Part shown: positions 1 to 5,223 of the stretch, one piece after another
Numbering within the stretch: the first letter of the stretch is position 1
Layout: each line of letters starts with the position of its first letter
Source of the DNA: Roseovarius sp.
GTDB taxonomy: Bacteria; Pseudomonadota; Alphaproteobacteria; Rhodobacterales; Rhodobacteraceae
NCBI GenBank assembly: GCA_023260815.1
Contig: JALQUE010000357.1
Coordinates: forward strand, 1 to 6,786
Length of the DNA: 6,786 nucleotides
Reading direction: 5' to 3'
Position numbers and translations under genes: made by a program
Notes under the pieces: model-generated
Told to the model about the DNA's origin: nothing
The model's database searches: none
Seen by the model: only the letters and a program-made list of their open reading frames with translations

Positions 1-1
1 T

Positions 2-835
2 TACCGCAAGATGTCCAAGATGGGCGTCAGGAACATCGAGGGCTATAACGGCCGCGTCCGCGAGGCCCTGTCCCGCAACGAGATGTTCAAGCGCACCGTC
101 CAGACGGGCTTTGACGAGGATACCGGAGAGCCGATCTTCGAGACCGAGGAGTTCAAGCCCGAGACCTTCCCCTATATCGTCGTCATCGTCGATGAGATGG
201 CCGACCTGATGATGGTCGCGGGTAAGGAGATCGAGGCCTGCATTCAACGTCTGGCGCAGATGGCGCGGGCCAGCGGTATCCACCTCATCATGGCGACGCA
301 GCGACCGTCGGTGGATGTCATCACCGGCACGATCAAGGCCAACTTCCCGACGCGGATCAGTTTCCAGGTGACCAGCAAGATCGACAGCCGCACCATTCTG
401 GGTGAGATGGGGGCCGAGCAGCTTCTGGGGATGGGCGACATGCTGTATATGGCGGGGGGCGGCAAGATCACCCGCTGCCACGGCCCGTTCGTCAGCGATG
501 AAGAGGTCGAGGAGGTGGTCAACCATCTCAAAGCCTATGGCCCGCCGACCTATGTGAACGGTGTGCAGGAAGGCCCGGACGATGATCGCGCCGACAGCAT
601 CGATGCGGTGCTGGGGCTGAACACCGGCGGCAACACCGATGGCGAGGACGCGCTTTACGATCAGGCGGTCGCCATTGTCATCAAGGACCGCAAGTGTTCG
701 ACCTCGTATATCCAGCGCAAGCTGGCGATCGGTTACAACAAGGCGGCACGGCTGGTGGAGCAGATGGAGGATCAGGGTGTCGTCAGTCCGGCGAACCACG
801 TGGGCAAGCGCGATATCCTTGTTCCCGAGCAGTAA
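2..835 (+). CDS. ftsK: DNA translocase FtsK, C-terminal part (5' truncated)
   Basis: FtsK is a membrane-anchored hexameric ATPase at the division septum. It pumps DNA so that replicated chromosomes are separated and dimers are resolved by XerCD at dif. The visible 277 residues begin inside the RecA-like motor (beta) domain; the N-terminal membrane segments, linker and Walker A lie upstream of the window. Seen here are the Walker B strand with YIVVIVDEMADL (about residues 58-69), the ATQRPSVDVITGTIKANFP segment (about 98-116) and ILGEMGAEQLLGMGDMLY (about 132-149), all diagnostic of FtsK/SpoIIIE. After an acidic linker comes the gamma winged helix (about 218-277) with STSYIQRKLAIGYNKAARLVEQME, which reads KOPS DNA motifs and contacts XerD. 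The frame is open from base 2 and ends at TAA 833-835, so the C terminus is intact. A nested inverted repeat follows directly, then lolA on the same strand. Confidence 0.97.
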   Translation, partial: YRKMSKMGVRNIEGYNGRVREALSRNEMFKRTVQTGFDEDTGEPIFETEEFKPETFPYIVVIVDEMADLMMVAGKEIEACIQRLAQMARASGIHLIMATQRPSVDVITGTIKANFPTRISFQVTSKIDSRTILGEMGAEQLLGMGDMLYMAGGGKITRCHGPFVSDEEVEEVVNHLKAYGPPTYVNGVQEGPDDDRADSIDAVLGLNTGGNTDGEDALYDQAVAIVIKDRKCSTSYIQRKLAIGYNKAARLVEQMEDQGVVSPANHVGKRDILVPEQ

Positions 836-909
836 GCCCGCCTGCAGGATCGGCGCGGTCTGACGGCAAGTTGATGCCGTCAGACGCGGGGTAGGGCCGT
901 GGCGGGCTT
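834..909. terminator. Nested inverted repeat after ftsK, probable terminator or RNA structure
   Basis: Two perfect inverted repeats are nested here. The inner one is an 11-bp stem, GTCTGACGGCA at 858-868 against TGCCGTCAGAC at 875-885, with a 6-base loop. The outer one is a 9-bp stem, AAGCCCGCC at 834-842 against GGCGGGCTT at 901-909, which begins in the last two bases of the ftsK stop codon. Neither stem is followed by a real T-run, so this is not a textbook intrinsic terminator. GC-rich hairpins with weak or absent T-runs are common at gene ends in this kind of genome, and the position fits transcription termination or 3'-end protection of the ftsK mRNA. Confidence 0.6.
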
Positions 910-926
910 GATTCCCGGCAGGGACG

Positions 927-966
927 GTCAGATATGTCAAAAGGTGCTGTCTGATATCGCATATCA
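927..966. promoter_or_regulatory. Repeats upstream of lolA, possible operator region
   Basis: Between the ftsK terminator and lolA lies an AT-richer patch. It holds a perfect inverted repeat TGATAT-cgc-ATATCA (952-966). It also holds an imperfect direct repeat, GTCAGATATGTC (927-938) and GTCTGATATCGC (949-960), which match at 9 of 12 positions and start 22 bp apart, about two helical turns. A weak TTGATT (908-913) could act as a -35 box, with a poor -10 near 931-936. I infer a lolA promoter or control site here, but no promoter box is convincing. Confidence 0.3.
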
Positions 967-1028
967 CGCGGCCATCGGGCATACCTGCGCCTATCGTGTA
1001 ACCGCCGGATCAAGAGGACCGTGATCGC

Positions 1029-1637
1029 ATGAAAGCCTTGGCCATTCTGACATCCATCGCGCTGAGTGTGGCGATGGCGCTGCCTGCGGCGGCGGAAAAG
1101 CTGTCTCTGGCGGCGATCTCGGGCTATCTGAATGGGATGCAGACGGCGCAGGGCGCGTTCACACAGATCAATGACGATGGCACGATCAGCACAGGCCGTA
1201 TCTATATCAAGCGGCCGGGGCGGGTGCGGTTTGAATATGATCCGCCCGAAGCCACACTGGTGGTGGCGGATGGCGATACGGTGGGCATTGTCGATCCCAA
1301 GTCCAACACCGGCCCCGAAGCCTATCCGCTGCACCGCACGCCGTTGAAGATCATTCTGGCGCGCAACGTCGATCTGACGCGCGAGCGGATGGTCACCGGA
1401 CATGCCAGCGACGGCAAAAGCACCACGATCCGCGCACAAGACCCCGACAATCCCGAATACGGCAGTATCGATCTGGTGTTCACCGCCGATCCCGTGGAGT
1501 TGCGCCAATGGGTGATCAACGACAGCGGCGGCGGTCGAACCACGTTGGTGCTGGGCAATCTGGAAACCGGGGGTCAACTGGCGAATGAGCGGTTCGTCAT
1601 TCCCGGCAAGGGTTCGGTTCAACGCCAGGACAAGTAA
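1029..1637 (+). CDS. lolA: Outer-membrane lipoprotein carrier protein LolA
   Basis: LolA is a periplasmic chaperone. It takes mature lipoproteins from the inner-membrane LolCDE ABC transporter and delivers them to the outer membrane. The 202-residue product starts with a clear signal peptide: a Lys at position 2, a hydrophobic core, and an AAA|E cleavage site after about residue 22. Family features follow: the GAFTQ strand (about 43-47), TGRIYIKRPGRVRFEYDPP (about 55-73), a VVADGDTVGIVD segment (about 78-89) and the C-terminal half of the open beta-barrel. The length is typical of LolA. The ATG at 1029 is supported by an AGAGGA Shine-Dalgarno at 1013-1018, ten bases upstream. It lies 193 bases after ftsK on the same strand; ftsK-lolA is a pairing I recall from related alphaproteobacteria. 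Many alphaproteobacteria have LolA without a recognisable LolB, so outer-membrane insertion may work differently here. Confidence 0.93.
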   Translation: MKALAILTSIALSVAMALPAAAEKLSLAAISGYLNGMQTAQGAFTQINDDGTISTGRIYIKRPGRVRFEYDPPEATLVVADGDTVGIVDPKSNTGPEAYPLHRTPLKIILARNVDLTRERMVTGHASDGKSTTIRAQDPDNPEYGSIDLVFTADPVELRQWVINDSGGGRTTLVLGNLETGGQLANERFVIPGKGSVQRQDK

Positions 1638-1647
1638 CGGCCCGGTT

Positions 1648-1677
1648 CCGCGCGCCGATCGACCGGCGCCGGCGCGG
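1648..1677. terminator. GC-rich hairpin between convergent lolA and SLT gene
   Basis: The 46-base gap between the two convergent stop codons is almost pure G+C and strongly self-complementary. One fold is GCGCCG (1652-1657) with CGGCGC (1664-1669) around a 6-base loop. An alternative outer pairing is CCGCGC (1648-1653) with GCGCGG (1672-1677). Position between convergent genes suggests a bidirectional terminator, but there is no T-run on either strand, so this is inference from structure and place. Confidence 0.4.
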
Positions 1678-1683
1678 TGGGCG

Positions 1684-2283
1684 TCAGAATACGCCGAAGC
1701 CCCGGCCATTGCAGGCGCGCAATTGCGCCTCGTACATGCGGGAGCGATCCTCGACCCGGTCGGCCACGCGCAGTAGCCAAGGCTTGCTGTTGTAGGTGCC
1801 GCGCGCAAATCCGGTGCGGCCTTCGTGATAGGCCAGATACTGGTTGCGCGTGTCATTGAGTGCGATGCCGAGGCGGCGGTTGGACTGGGTCATGTACCAG
1901 CCCATGAAATCGGTGGCATCGAAGATATCATCGCGGCGCGCGCCGAAACGGCGGGTTTCGCGCTTGTATTCGTCCCATGTGCCGTCAAGCGCCTGACTGT
2001 ATCCATAGGCCGAGCTTTGACGGCCCATCGGGATCACGCCGAGTGTCCAGCGAAAGGGCGTGCGCGCGTCGCTGCGGAAACTGCTTTCCTGATGGATCGT
2101 GGCCATCTGCACATGGACGGGCACGCCCCAACGGCGTTCCGCGGCGCTGAAAGCGCGCTTGTAGTTGGGTCGCTGCTCGATGATCGAGCAGGCGTTATCC
2201 AGATTGCTGGGCGGCGGGCCGCCACGTTGACCGCAGGACGCCACCAAAAGGACGATCATGACTGCGCGAAGAGTTCTGCTCAT
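1684..2283 (-). CDS. Transglycosylase SLT-domain lipoprotein (putative peptidoglycan lytic enzyme)
   Basis: The 199-residue protein has a lipoprotein signal: MSRTLR, a hydrophobic stretch, then the lipobox VASC with the acceptor Cys at residue 17. It is probably anchored to a membrane facing the periplasm. The body resembles the lysozyme-like SLT fold of lytic transglycosylases, which cut glycan strands to 1,6-anhydro-muropeptides. VPVHVQMATIHQESSFR (about 54-70) carries the candidate catalytic Glu66; AYGYSQALDGTWDEYK (about 92-107) sits where family members have the GLMQ-like motif; YLAYHEGRTGF (about 149-159) replaces the usual AYNxG segment. The frame is open upstream to an ATG at 2340. 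I prefer 2283 because it puts the lipobox at the normal distance and has a GAGAGG box (2287-2292), although only 3 bases from the ATG. It is convergent with lolA and divergent from hspQ. Enzyme activity is inferred from the fold. Confidence 0.85.
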   Translation of the reverse strand: MSRTLRAVMIVLLVASCGQRGGPPPSNLDNACSIIEQRPNYKRAFSAAERRWGVPVHVQMATIHQESSFRSDARTPFRWTLGVIPMGRQSSAYGYSQALDGTWDEYKRETRRFGARRDDIFDATDFMGWYMTQSNRRLGIALNDTRNQYLAYHEGRTGFARGTYNSKPWLLRVADRVEDRSRMYEAQLRACNGRGFGVF

Positions 2284-2308
2284 CTGCCTCTCGCTTTGAT
2301 TTGTTTTC

Positions 2309-2324
2309 TTGGAGTTTACTCCAA
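2309..2324. promoter_or_regulatory. Perfect 7-2-7 dyad upstream of the SLT lipoprotein gene
   Basis: TTGGAGT-tt-ACTCCAA is a perfect inverted repeat ending 25 bases before the preferred start of the minus-strand SLT gene. The GGAGT-nn-ACTCC core resembles operators of MerR-family regulators such as ZntR. That is a resemblance from general knowledge, not an identification; no regulator gene is in the window. It could also form a short hairpin in the leader RNA. Confidence 0.4.
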
Positions 2325-2431
2325 ACATCGGCTGGCGCAAATCAAGAATTGGTCAGCTTTTGGCGGCGCGGCACAAGATCGTGGCGAAGTGTGGCGGAAA
2401 GGCACGCCGCAGCCAGTGGTTGTGGGGGCTT

Positions 2432-2457
2432 TCACAGCGCTGTCACAGCGCTGTCAC
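2432..2457. repeat. Two tandem 11-bp repeats, each with a 10-bp palindrome
   Basis: TCACAGCGCTG occurs twice in perfect tandem (2432-2442 and 2443-2453), followed by a partial third copy, TCAC (2454-2457). Each full copy contributes a perfect palindrome ACAGCGCTGT, at 2434-2443 and 2445-2454. Their centres are 11 bp apart, about one helical turn, so two bound dimers would lie on the same DNA face. The array sits about 100 bases before the hspQ start and 150 before the divergent SLT gene. An operator is the natural reading; a chance slippage duplication is the alternative. Confidence 0.5.
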
Positions 2458-2499
2458 GGAAAGGTTCACACACTGTTTCCCGCGAAAAACCGCTCAAGT

Positions 2500-2527
2500 G
2501 TTGGACAAACATCCCTTGAAACCATTA
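2500..2527 (+). promoter_or_regulatory. Candidate RpoH-like (heat-shock) promoter for hspQ
   Basis: GTTGGAC at 2500-2506 and ACCATTA at 2521-2527, separated by 14 bases, partly match the sigma-32 pattern CTTGAAA / CCCATnT. This would start the RNA near 2534 and leave room for the hspQ ribosome site at 2540-2544. A perfect CTTGAAA also occurs at 2515-2521, but the matching -10 would have to be the poor CGATAG at 2536-2541, overlapping the ribosome site. Heat-shock control is expected for hspQ from E. coli; which element is used is uncertain. Confidence 0.35.
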
Positions 2528-2554
2528 AGTTGGAGCGATAGGGGCTGCTTTGTA

Positions 2555-2881
2555 ATGCTTAAAACACGTGCGAAATATTCTCTGGGCCAGGTGGTCCGGC
2601 ATAAGAAACACCCGTTTCGCGGGGTGGTTTTCGATGTCGATCCTGAGTTCTCGAACACCGAGGAATGGTATCATGCCATTCCCGAGGACAGTCGACCCTC
2701 GCGCAAGCAGCCGTTCTATCATCTGCTGGCCGAGAATGAGCAGAGCTATTACGTGGCCTATGTCTCGGAGCAGAATCTGGTGGCGGATTACTCCGGGGAG
2801 CCGGTGGACCATCCCGATATTCCGGATCTGTTCGGGCCGTTCGAGGACGGCCATTACCCGCTGCATTTCCAACTGAATTGA
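2555..2881 (+). CDS. hspQ: Heat shock protein HspQ (YccV-like, hemimethylated-DNA-binding family)
   Basis: The 108-residue product matches the HspQ/YccV family over its whole length. It opens with AKYSLGQVVRHKKHPFRGVVFDVDPEF split over residues 6-32, then EEWY (about 36-39), KQPFYHLLAENE (about 51-62), YVAYVSEQNL (about 66-75), and the C-terminal DLFGPFEDGHYPL (about 91-103). In enterobacteria HspQ is heat-induced, was first described as binding hemimethylated oriC DNA, and acts as a specificity-enhancing factor for Lon protease; these roles are carried over by family membership only. The frame stays open far upstream, but the ATG at 2555 gives the family's usual length and N terminus and has a TAGGGG box at 2539-2544 ten bases before it. 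It stands alone, divergent from the SLT lipoprotein gene and convergent with the gamma-glutamyltransferase gene. Confidence 0.93.
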   Translation: MLKTRAKYSLGQVVRHKKHPFRGVVFDVDPEFSNTEEWYHAIPEDSRPSRKQPFYHLLAENEQSYYVAYVSEQNLVADYSGEPVDHPDIPDLFGPFEDGHYPLHFQLN

Positions 2882-2901
2882 GATCGCCCAACCGGGCCTG
2901 T

Positions 2902-2946
2902 GGGGCGAGGCGCGACCATCTGGCCGCGCCCCTGACCCGTGGTCAG
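2902..2946. terminator. Hairpins between convergent hspQ and the GGT-family gene
   Basis: The 61-base gap holds GGCGCG (2909-2914) pairing with CGCGCC (2925-2930) across a 10-base loop, or alternatively GGGGCG (2902-2907) with CGCCCC (2927-2932). A further perfect hairpin, CTGACC-cgt-GGTCAG (2932-2946), overlaps the stop codon of the minus-strand gene. There is no T-run. A two-way terminator is likely from the position, but it is unproven. Confidence 0.45.
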
Positions 2947-4520
2947 TAGCCCAAGGCGCAGCCGTCCTTGCGCGGATCGCTGGCGCCTTCGAGCACGCCG
3001 TCGGGACGGATGACAATGGCCTGAGCGCCGCCGATCGGGCCTTTGGGCACGATGACATCATGGCCCAGGTCAGCCAGTTCGGCGCGCACGCTGTCGGCAT
3101 ATCCGCTTTCGACGCGCAGCTGACCGGCCTCGGCATAGCTGCGGGGGGCGTCGAGCGCGGCTTGGGGGTCCATCCCGAAATCGCGCAGGTTCGACACGAC
3201 ACGGGCGTGACCGGTGGGCTGATAGGCGCCGCCCATCACGCCGAACGGCATGGAGACGCGACCGCCTTCGCGCAGCATGCCGGGGATGATCGTGTGCATG
3301 GGGCGCTTGCCGCCCGCCATCTCGTTGGGGTGGCCCGGTGTCAGGTTGAAGCCGCCCCCACGGTTCTGGAAGAGGACGCCGAATTTTTCCGACGCGATGC
3401 CCGATCCGAAGCCGTGGAAAATCGAATAGATCAGCGATACGGCCATGCGGTCACGGTCCACGACGGTGATGTAGACGGTTTCGCGGTGGACCTCTTCGGT
3501 GAGGGGGGCCGCGGCGGGCATGGCGTTTGACGGATCGATCAGGGCGGCGAGTTTGGCGGCGGTTTCCGGGGCGAGCATATGGGCAAGCCGGGTGGTGTGG
3601 TCCGGATCCGCGATGATGCGGTTGCGCGCGTCATAGGCCAGTTTCGTGGCCTCGGCCTCGATGTGGGCGCGCTGGCTTCCGAACGGGTCCATCAGCGCAA
3701 TATCGAAGTGTTTCAGGATGTTGAGCATCAGGATCGCGGTGGCGCCGTGGCCGTTTGGCGGATGCTCGACCAGATCGACCCCCTTGTAATCGCCCGCGAT
3801 GGGGGTGGTGTAATCGCAGGCGGTGGCGGCGAAATCATCCACCGTATGCACGCCGCCAAGCGCGGTCAGGGCGGCGACCATATCCTCGGCCACCTCGCCC
3901 TTGTAGAAGCCGTCGCGGCCTTGGGATGCGACGCGGCGCAGCACCTCGGCCTGACCGGGGGCGCGGAACATCTGACCGACGGTCAAAGGCACGCCGGCGT
4001 TGGAGAAATATGTCAGGCCATGCCCCTGCAGCGCCTTGCCGGCTTCGGGCCAGTCGAAGGCCACGCGCGGCGCGACGGGCACGCCGTCTTCGGCATAGCG
4101 GATCGCCGGCGCGAGAAGGGTGTCGAGGCCCAGTTTGCCGTGATCGTCCGACAGCCGGCAGAACGCATCGATGGCGCCGGGGATGGTCACGGCGGCGGGG
4201 CTGTTGAGGGGCACGGTGTCATGGCCCTGATCGCGCAAAGTGGCGGCACTGGCGGCGGCGGGCGCCCGGCCCGAGCCATTCAGCGCGTGAATGTCATCGC
4301 TGCCGGGTTTGGTGAAAAGCGCAAAGCAGTCGCCGCCGATCCCGGTCATCTGAGGCTCGCAAATGCCCAGAAGGACGGCGCCGGCGATGGCCGCATCCAT
4401 CGCGTTGCCGCCGCGATCAAGAATGTCGACGGCTGTTTTTGCGGCCAGCGGGTGCGACGTGGCGCACATACCGTTGGTGGCGTAGACGGCCGAGCGGCCG
4501 GGCAGGTGAAAATCGCGCAT
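2943..4520 (-). CDS. Gamma-glutamyltransferase family protein (Ntn hydrolase, leaderless)
   Basis: The 525-residue protein belongs to the GGT family of N-terminal-nucleophile hydrolases, which cut themselves in two and then transfer or hydrolyse gamma-glutamyl groups, for example of glutathione. Visible motifs are GGNAMDAAIAG (about 37-47) and CEPQMTGIGGDCF (about 54-66); an Arg near residue 85 in NGSGRAP may match the substrate-binding Arg of E. coli GGT. HRETVYITVVDRD (about 345-357) aligns its Thr348 with the catalytic Thr391 of E. coli, and GVMGGAYQP (about 427-435) supplies the oxyanion Gly pair. Self-cleavage before Thr348 would give subunits of about 347 and 178 residues. ATG 4520 is chosen for its AAGGA box (4527-4531) and normal N terminus; an open extension to 4655 looks non-coding. 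No signal peptide is seen, so it may be cytoplasmic, like the YwrD-type branch; the substrate could differ from glutathione. Confidence 0.92.
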   Translation of the reverse strand: MRDFHLPGRSAVYATNGMCATSHPLAAKTAVDILDRGGNAMDAAIAGAVLLGICEPQMTGIGGDCFALFTKPGSDDIHALNGSGRAPAAASAATLRDQGHDTVPLNSPAAVTIPGAIDAFCRLSDDHGKLGLDTLLAPAIRYAEDGVPVAPRVAFDWPEAGKALQGHGLTYFSNAGVPLTVGQMFRAPGQAEVLRRVASQGRDGFYKGEVAEDMVAALTALGGVHTVDDFAATACDYTTPIAGDYKGVDLVEHPPNGHGATAILMLNILKHFDIALMDPFGSQRAHIEAEATKLAYDARNRIIADPDHTTRLAHMLAPETAAKLAALIDPSNAMPAAAPLTEEVHRETVYITVVDRDRMAVSLIYSIFHGFGSGIASEKFGVLFQNRGGGFNLTPGHPNEMAGGKRPMHTIIPGMLREGGRVSMPFGVMGGAYQPTGHARVVSNLRDFGMDPQAALDAPRSYAEAGQLRVESGYADSVRAELADLGHDVIVPKGPIGGAQAIVIRPDGVLEGASDPRKDGCALGY

Positions 4521-4549
4521 GGGAAATCCTTCATCCAGTGGCGGGGTGC

Positions 4550-4578
4550 AACTTAGGCCCATGTCACGGGAATGCCAA
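4550..4578 (-). promoter_or_regulatory. Candidate sigma-70 promoter of the GGT-family gene
   Basis: Read on the minus strand, TTGGCA (4578-4573) is followed after exactly 17 bases by TAAGTT (4555-4550). The -35 box matches 5 of 6 consensus bases, the -10 only 3 of 6. A start near 4543 would give a leader of roughly 20 bases containing the AAGGA ribosome site. This is the best-spaced promoter-like pair in the 234-base gap upstream of the gene and suggests that the gene is transcribed separately from the STAS/kinase pair. Confidence 0.4.
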
Positions 4579-4667
4579 TCGGATGAGGGGGGATTGAGAA
4601 CCTCGACGCCGCGCACTGGGTGGGGGCTGTAAAACGCGGCGCCGAGGGAAGCCATATGCAGCTACAG

Positions 4668-4681
4668 GGTCATGTATGACC
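4668..4681. repeat. Perfect 6-2-6 dyad in the kinase-GGT gap
   Basis: GGTCAT-gt-ATGACC is a perfect inverted repeat roughly 90 bases upstream of the candidate GGT promoter and 74 bases after the end of the kinase gene. It could be a protein-binding site or chance. The rest of the 4521-4754 gap shows no gene and no convincing terminator after the kinase gene. Confidence 0.3.
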
Positions 4682-4754
4682 GGGGTTTCAGGCAGCATTT
4701 CGGGTAGAATGGGGCAATACGGTGTCTTTGACGCCGAGGGCCTGAAAAACCGGT

Positions 4755-5216
4755 TCACCCAGTCGCGAATTCGAGTGTCAGCCGGTTTTCCGCGCCGTGC
4801 CGGGCATAATCCACATGGTCCGTCAGGTCGCGAATCAGGCACCAGCCGAATCCGCCTTCGGGCAGATCTTCGGTGGGGACGTTCAGATCTGGTGGCGTGC
4901 GCTTGGGCGGGACAAGCCCCGGCAAGGGGCGGCCGATGTCCCGCAGCACGATGCACAGGCGGTCGCCATCATGGCGCGCAGTCAAGGTGACCGGCCCCGG
5001 AGCCGCACCTGCATAGGCGTGTTCGGCGACATTGTTCAGCGCCTCGGCCAACACCAGTTCGATGGTGGCCAGACGATCCGGCGGCACGGGGAGAGTGGCC
5101 AGATGCCGGCACGCCTGCCGCAGCGCCGAGCGTATCCTGTCGGTGGCGCCGGGAAAGCGCAGCGTCAGCGCGCCTTTCGACTGCCGCGTCGCGGCGGTGC
5201 CGACGGGACCACCCAT
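4755..5216 (-). CDS. Anti-sigma regulatory factor, serine kinase (RsbW-like HATPase)
   Basis: This 153-residue protein is a single HATPase_c_2 domain of the RsbW/SpoIIAB type. Such kinases hold a sigma factor or other target and phosphorylate a STAS partner; dephosphorylated STAS pulls the kinase away. The N box LVLAEALNNVAEHAY (about 54-68) has the Mg/ATP Glu58 and Asn62. The G1 box reads LRDIGRPLPG (about 91-100), and the ATP-lid/G2 region reads LPEGGFGWCLIRDL (about 118-131), the form I recall for proteobacterial members. The ATG at 5216 lies 7 bases after the STAS stop, suggesting translational coupling; an in-frame ATG at 5258 would overlap the STAS gene by 35 bases and give 167 residues. 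Neither start has a good Shine-Dalgarno. No sigma-factor gene lies next to it, so the target is unknown. Confidence 0.88.
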   Translation of the reverse strand: MGGPVGTAATRQSKGALTLRFPGATDRIRSALRQACRHLATLPVPPDRLATIELVLAEALNNVAEHAYAGAAPGPVTLTARHDGDRLCIVLRDIGRPLPGLVPPKRTPPDLNVPTEDLPEGGFGWCLIRDLTDHVDYARHGAENRLTLEFATG

Positions 5217-5223
5217 GCCGGGG

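Noticed and set aside
783..1856. Long minus-strand open frame (357 codons) across lolA
   Set aside because: It is antisense to lolA, which has a signal peptide, ribosome site and family motifs. The translation is Arg/His-rich and low in recognisable structure, as expected from an antisense frame in GC-rich DNA.
1825..2541. Plus-strand open frame opposite the SLT lipoprotein gene
   Set aside because: It is antisense to a gene with a lipobox and SLT motifs, and it runs into the hspQ upstream region without a family match.
2309..2554. Upstream extension of the hspQ frame (82 extra codons)
   Set aside because: The extension covers the divergent control region, shows no similarity to HspQ, and the ATG at 2555 has its own ribosome site and gives the family length.
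3579..4556. Long plus-strand open frame (325 codons) opposite the GGT-family gene
   Set aside because: It is fully antisense to a well-supported enzyme gene; the Gly/His-rich translation matches no family I know and lies in a mirror frame of the real codons.
4521..4655. Upstream extension of the GGT-family frame (45 extra codons)
   Set aside because: It is not a signal peptide and has no family similarity. It would swallow the candidate promoter and the AAGGA site placed correctly for the ATG at 4520.
4729..4743. GGTGTC-ttt-GACGCC hairpin after the kinase gene as a terminator
   Set aside because: On the transcribed minus-strand RNA one pair becomes a C-A mismatch and there is no T-run; too weak to annotate.
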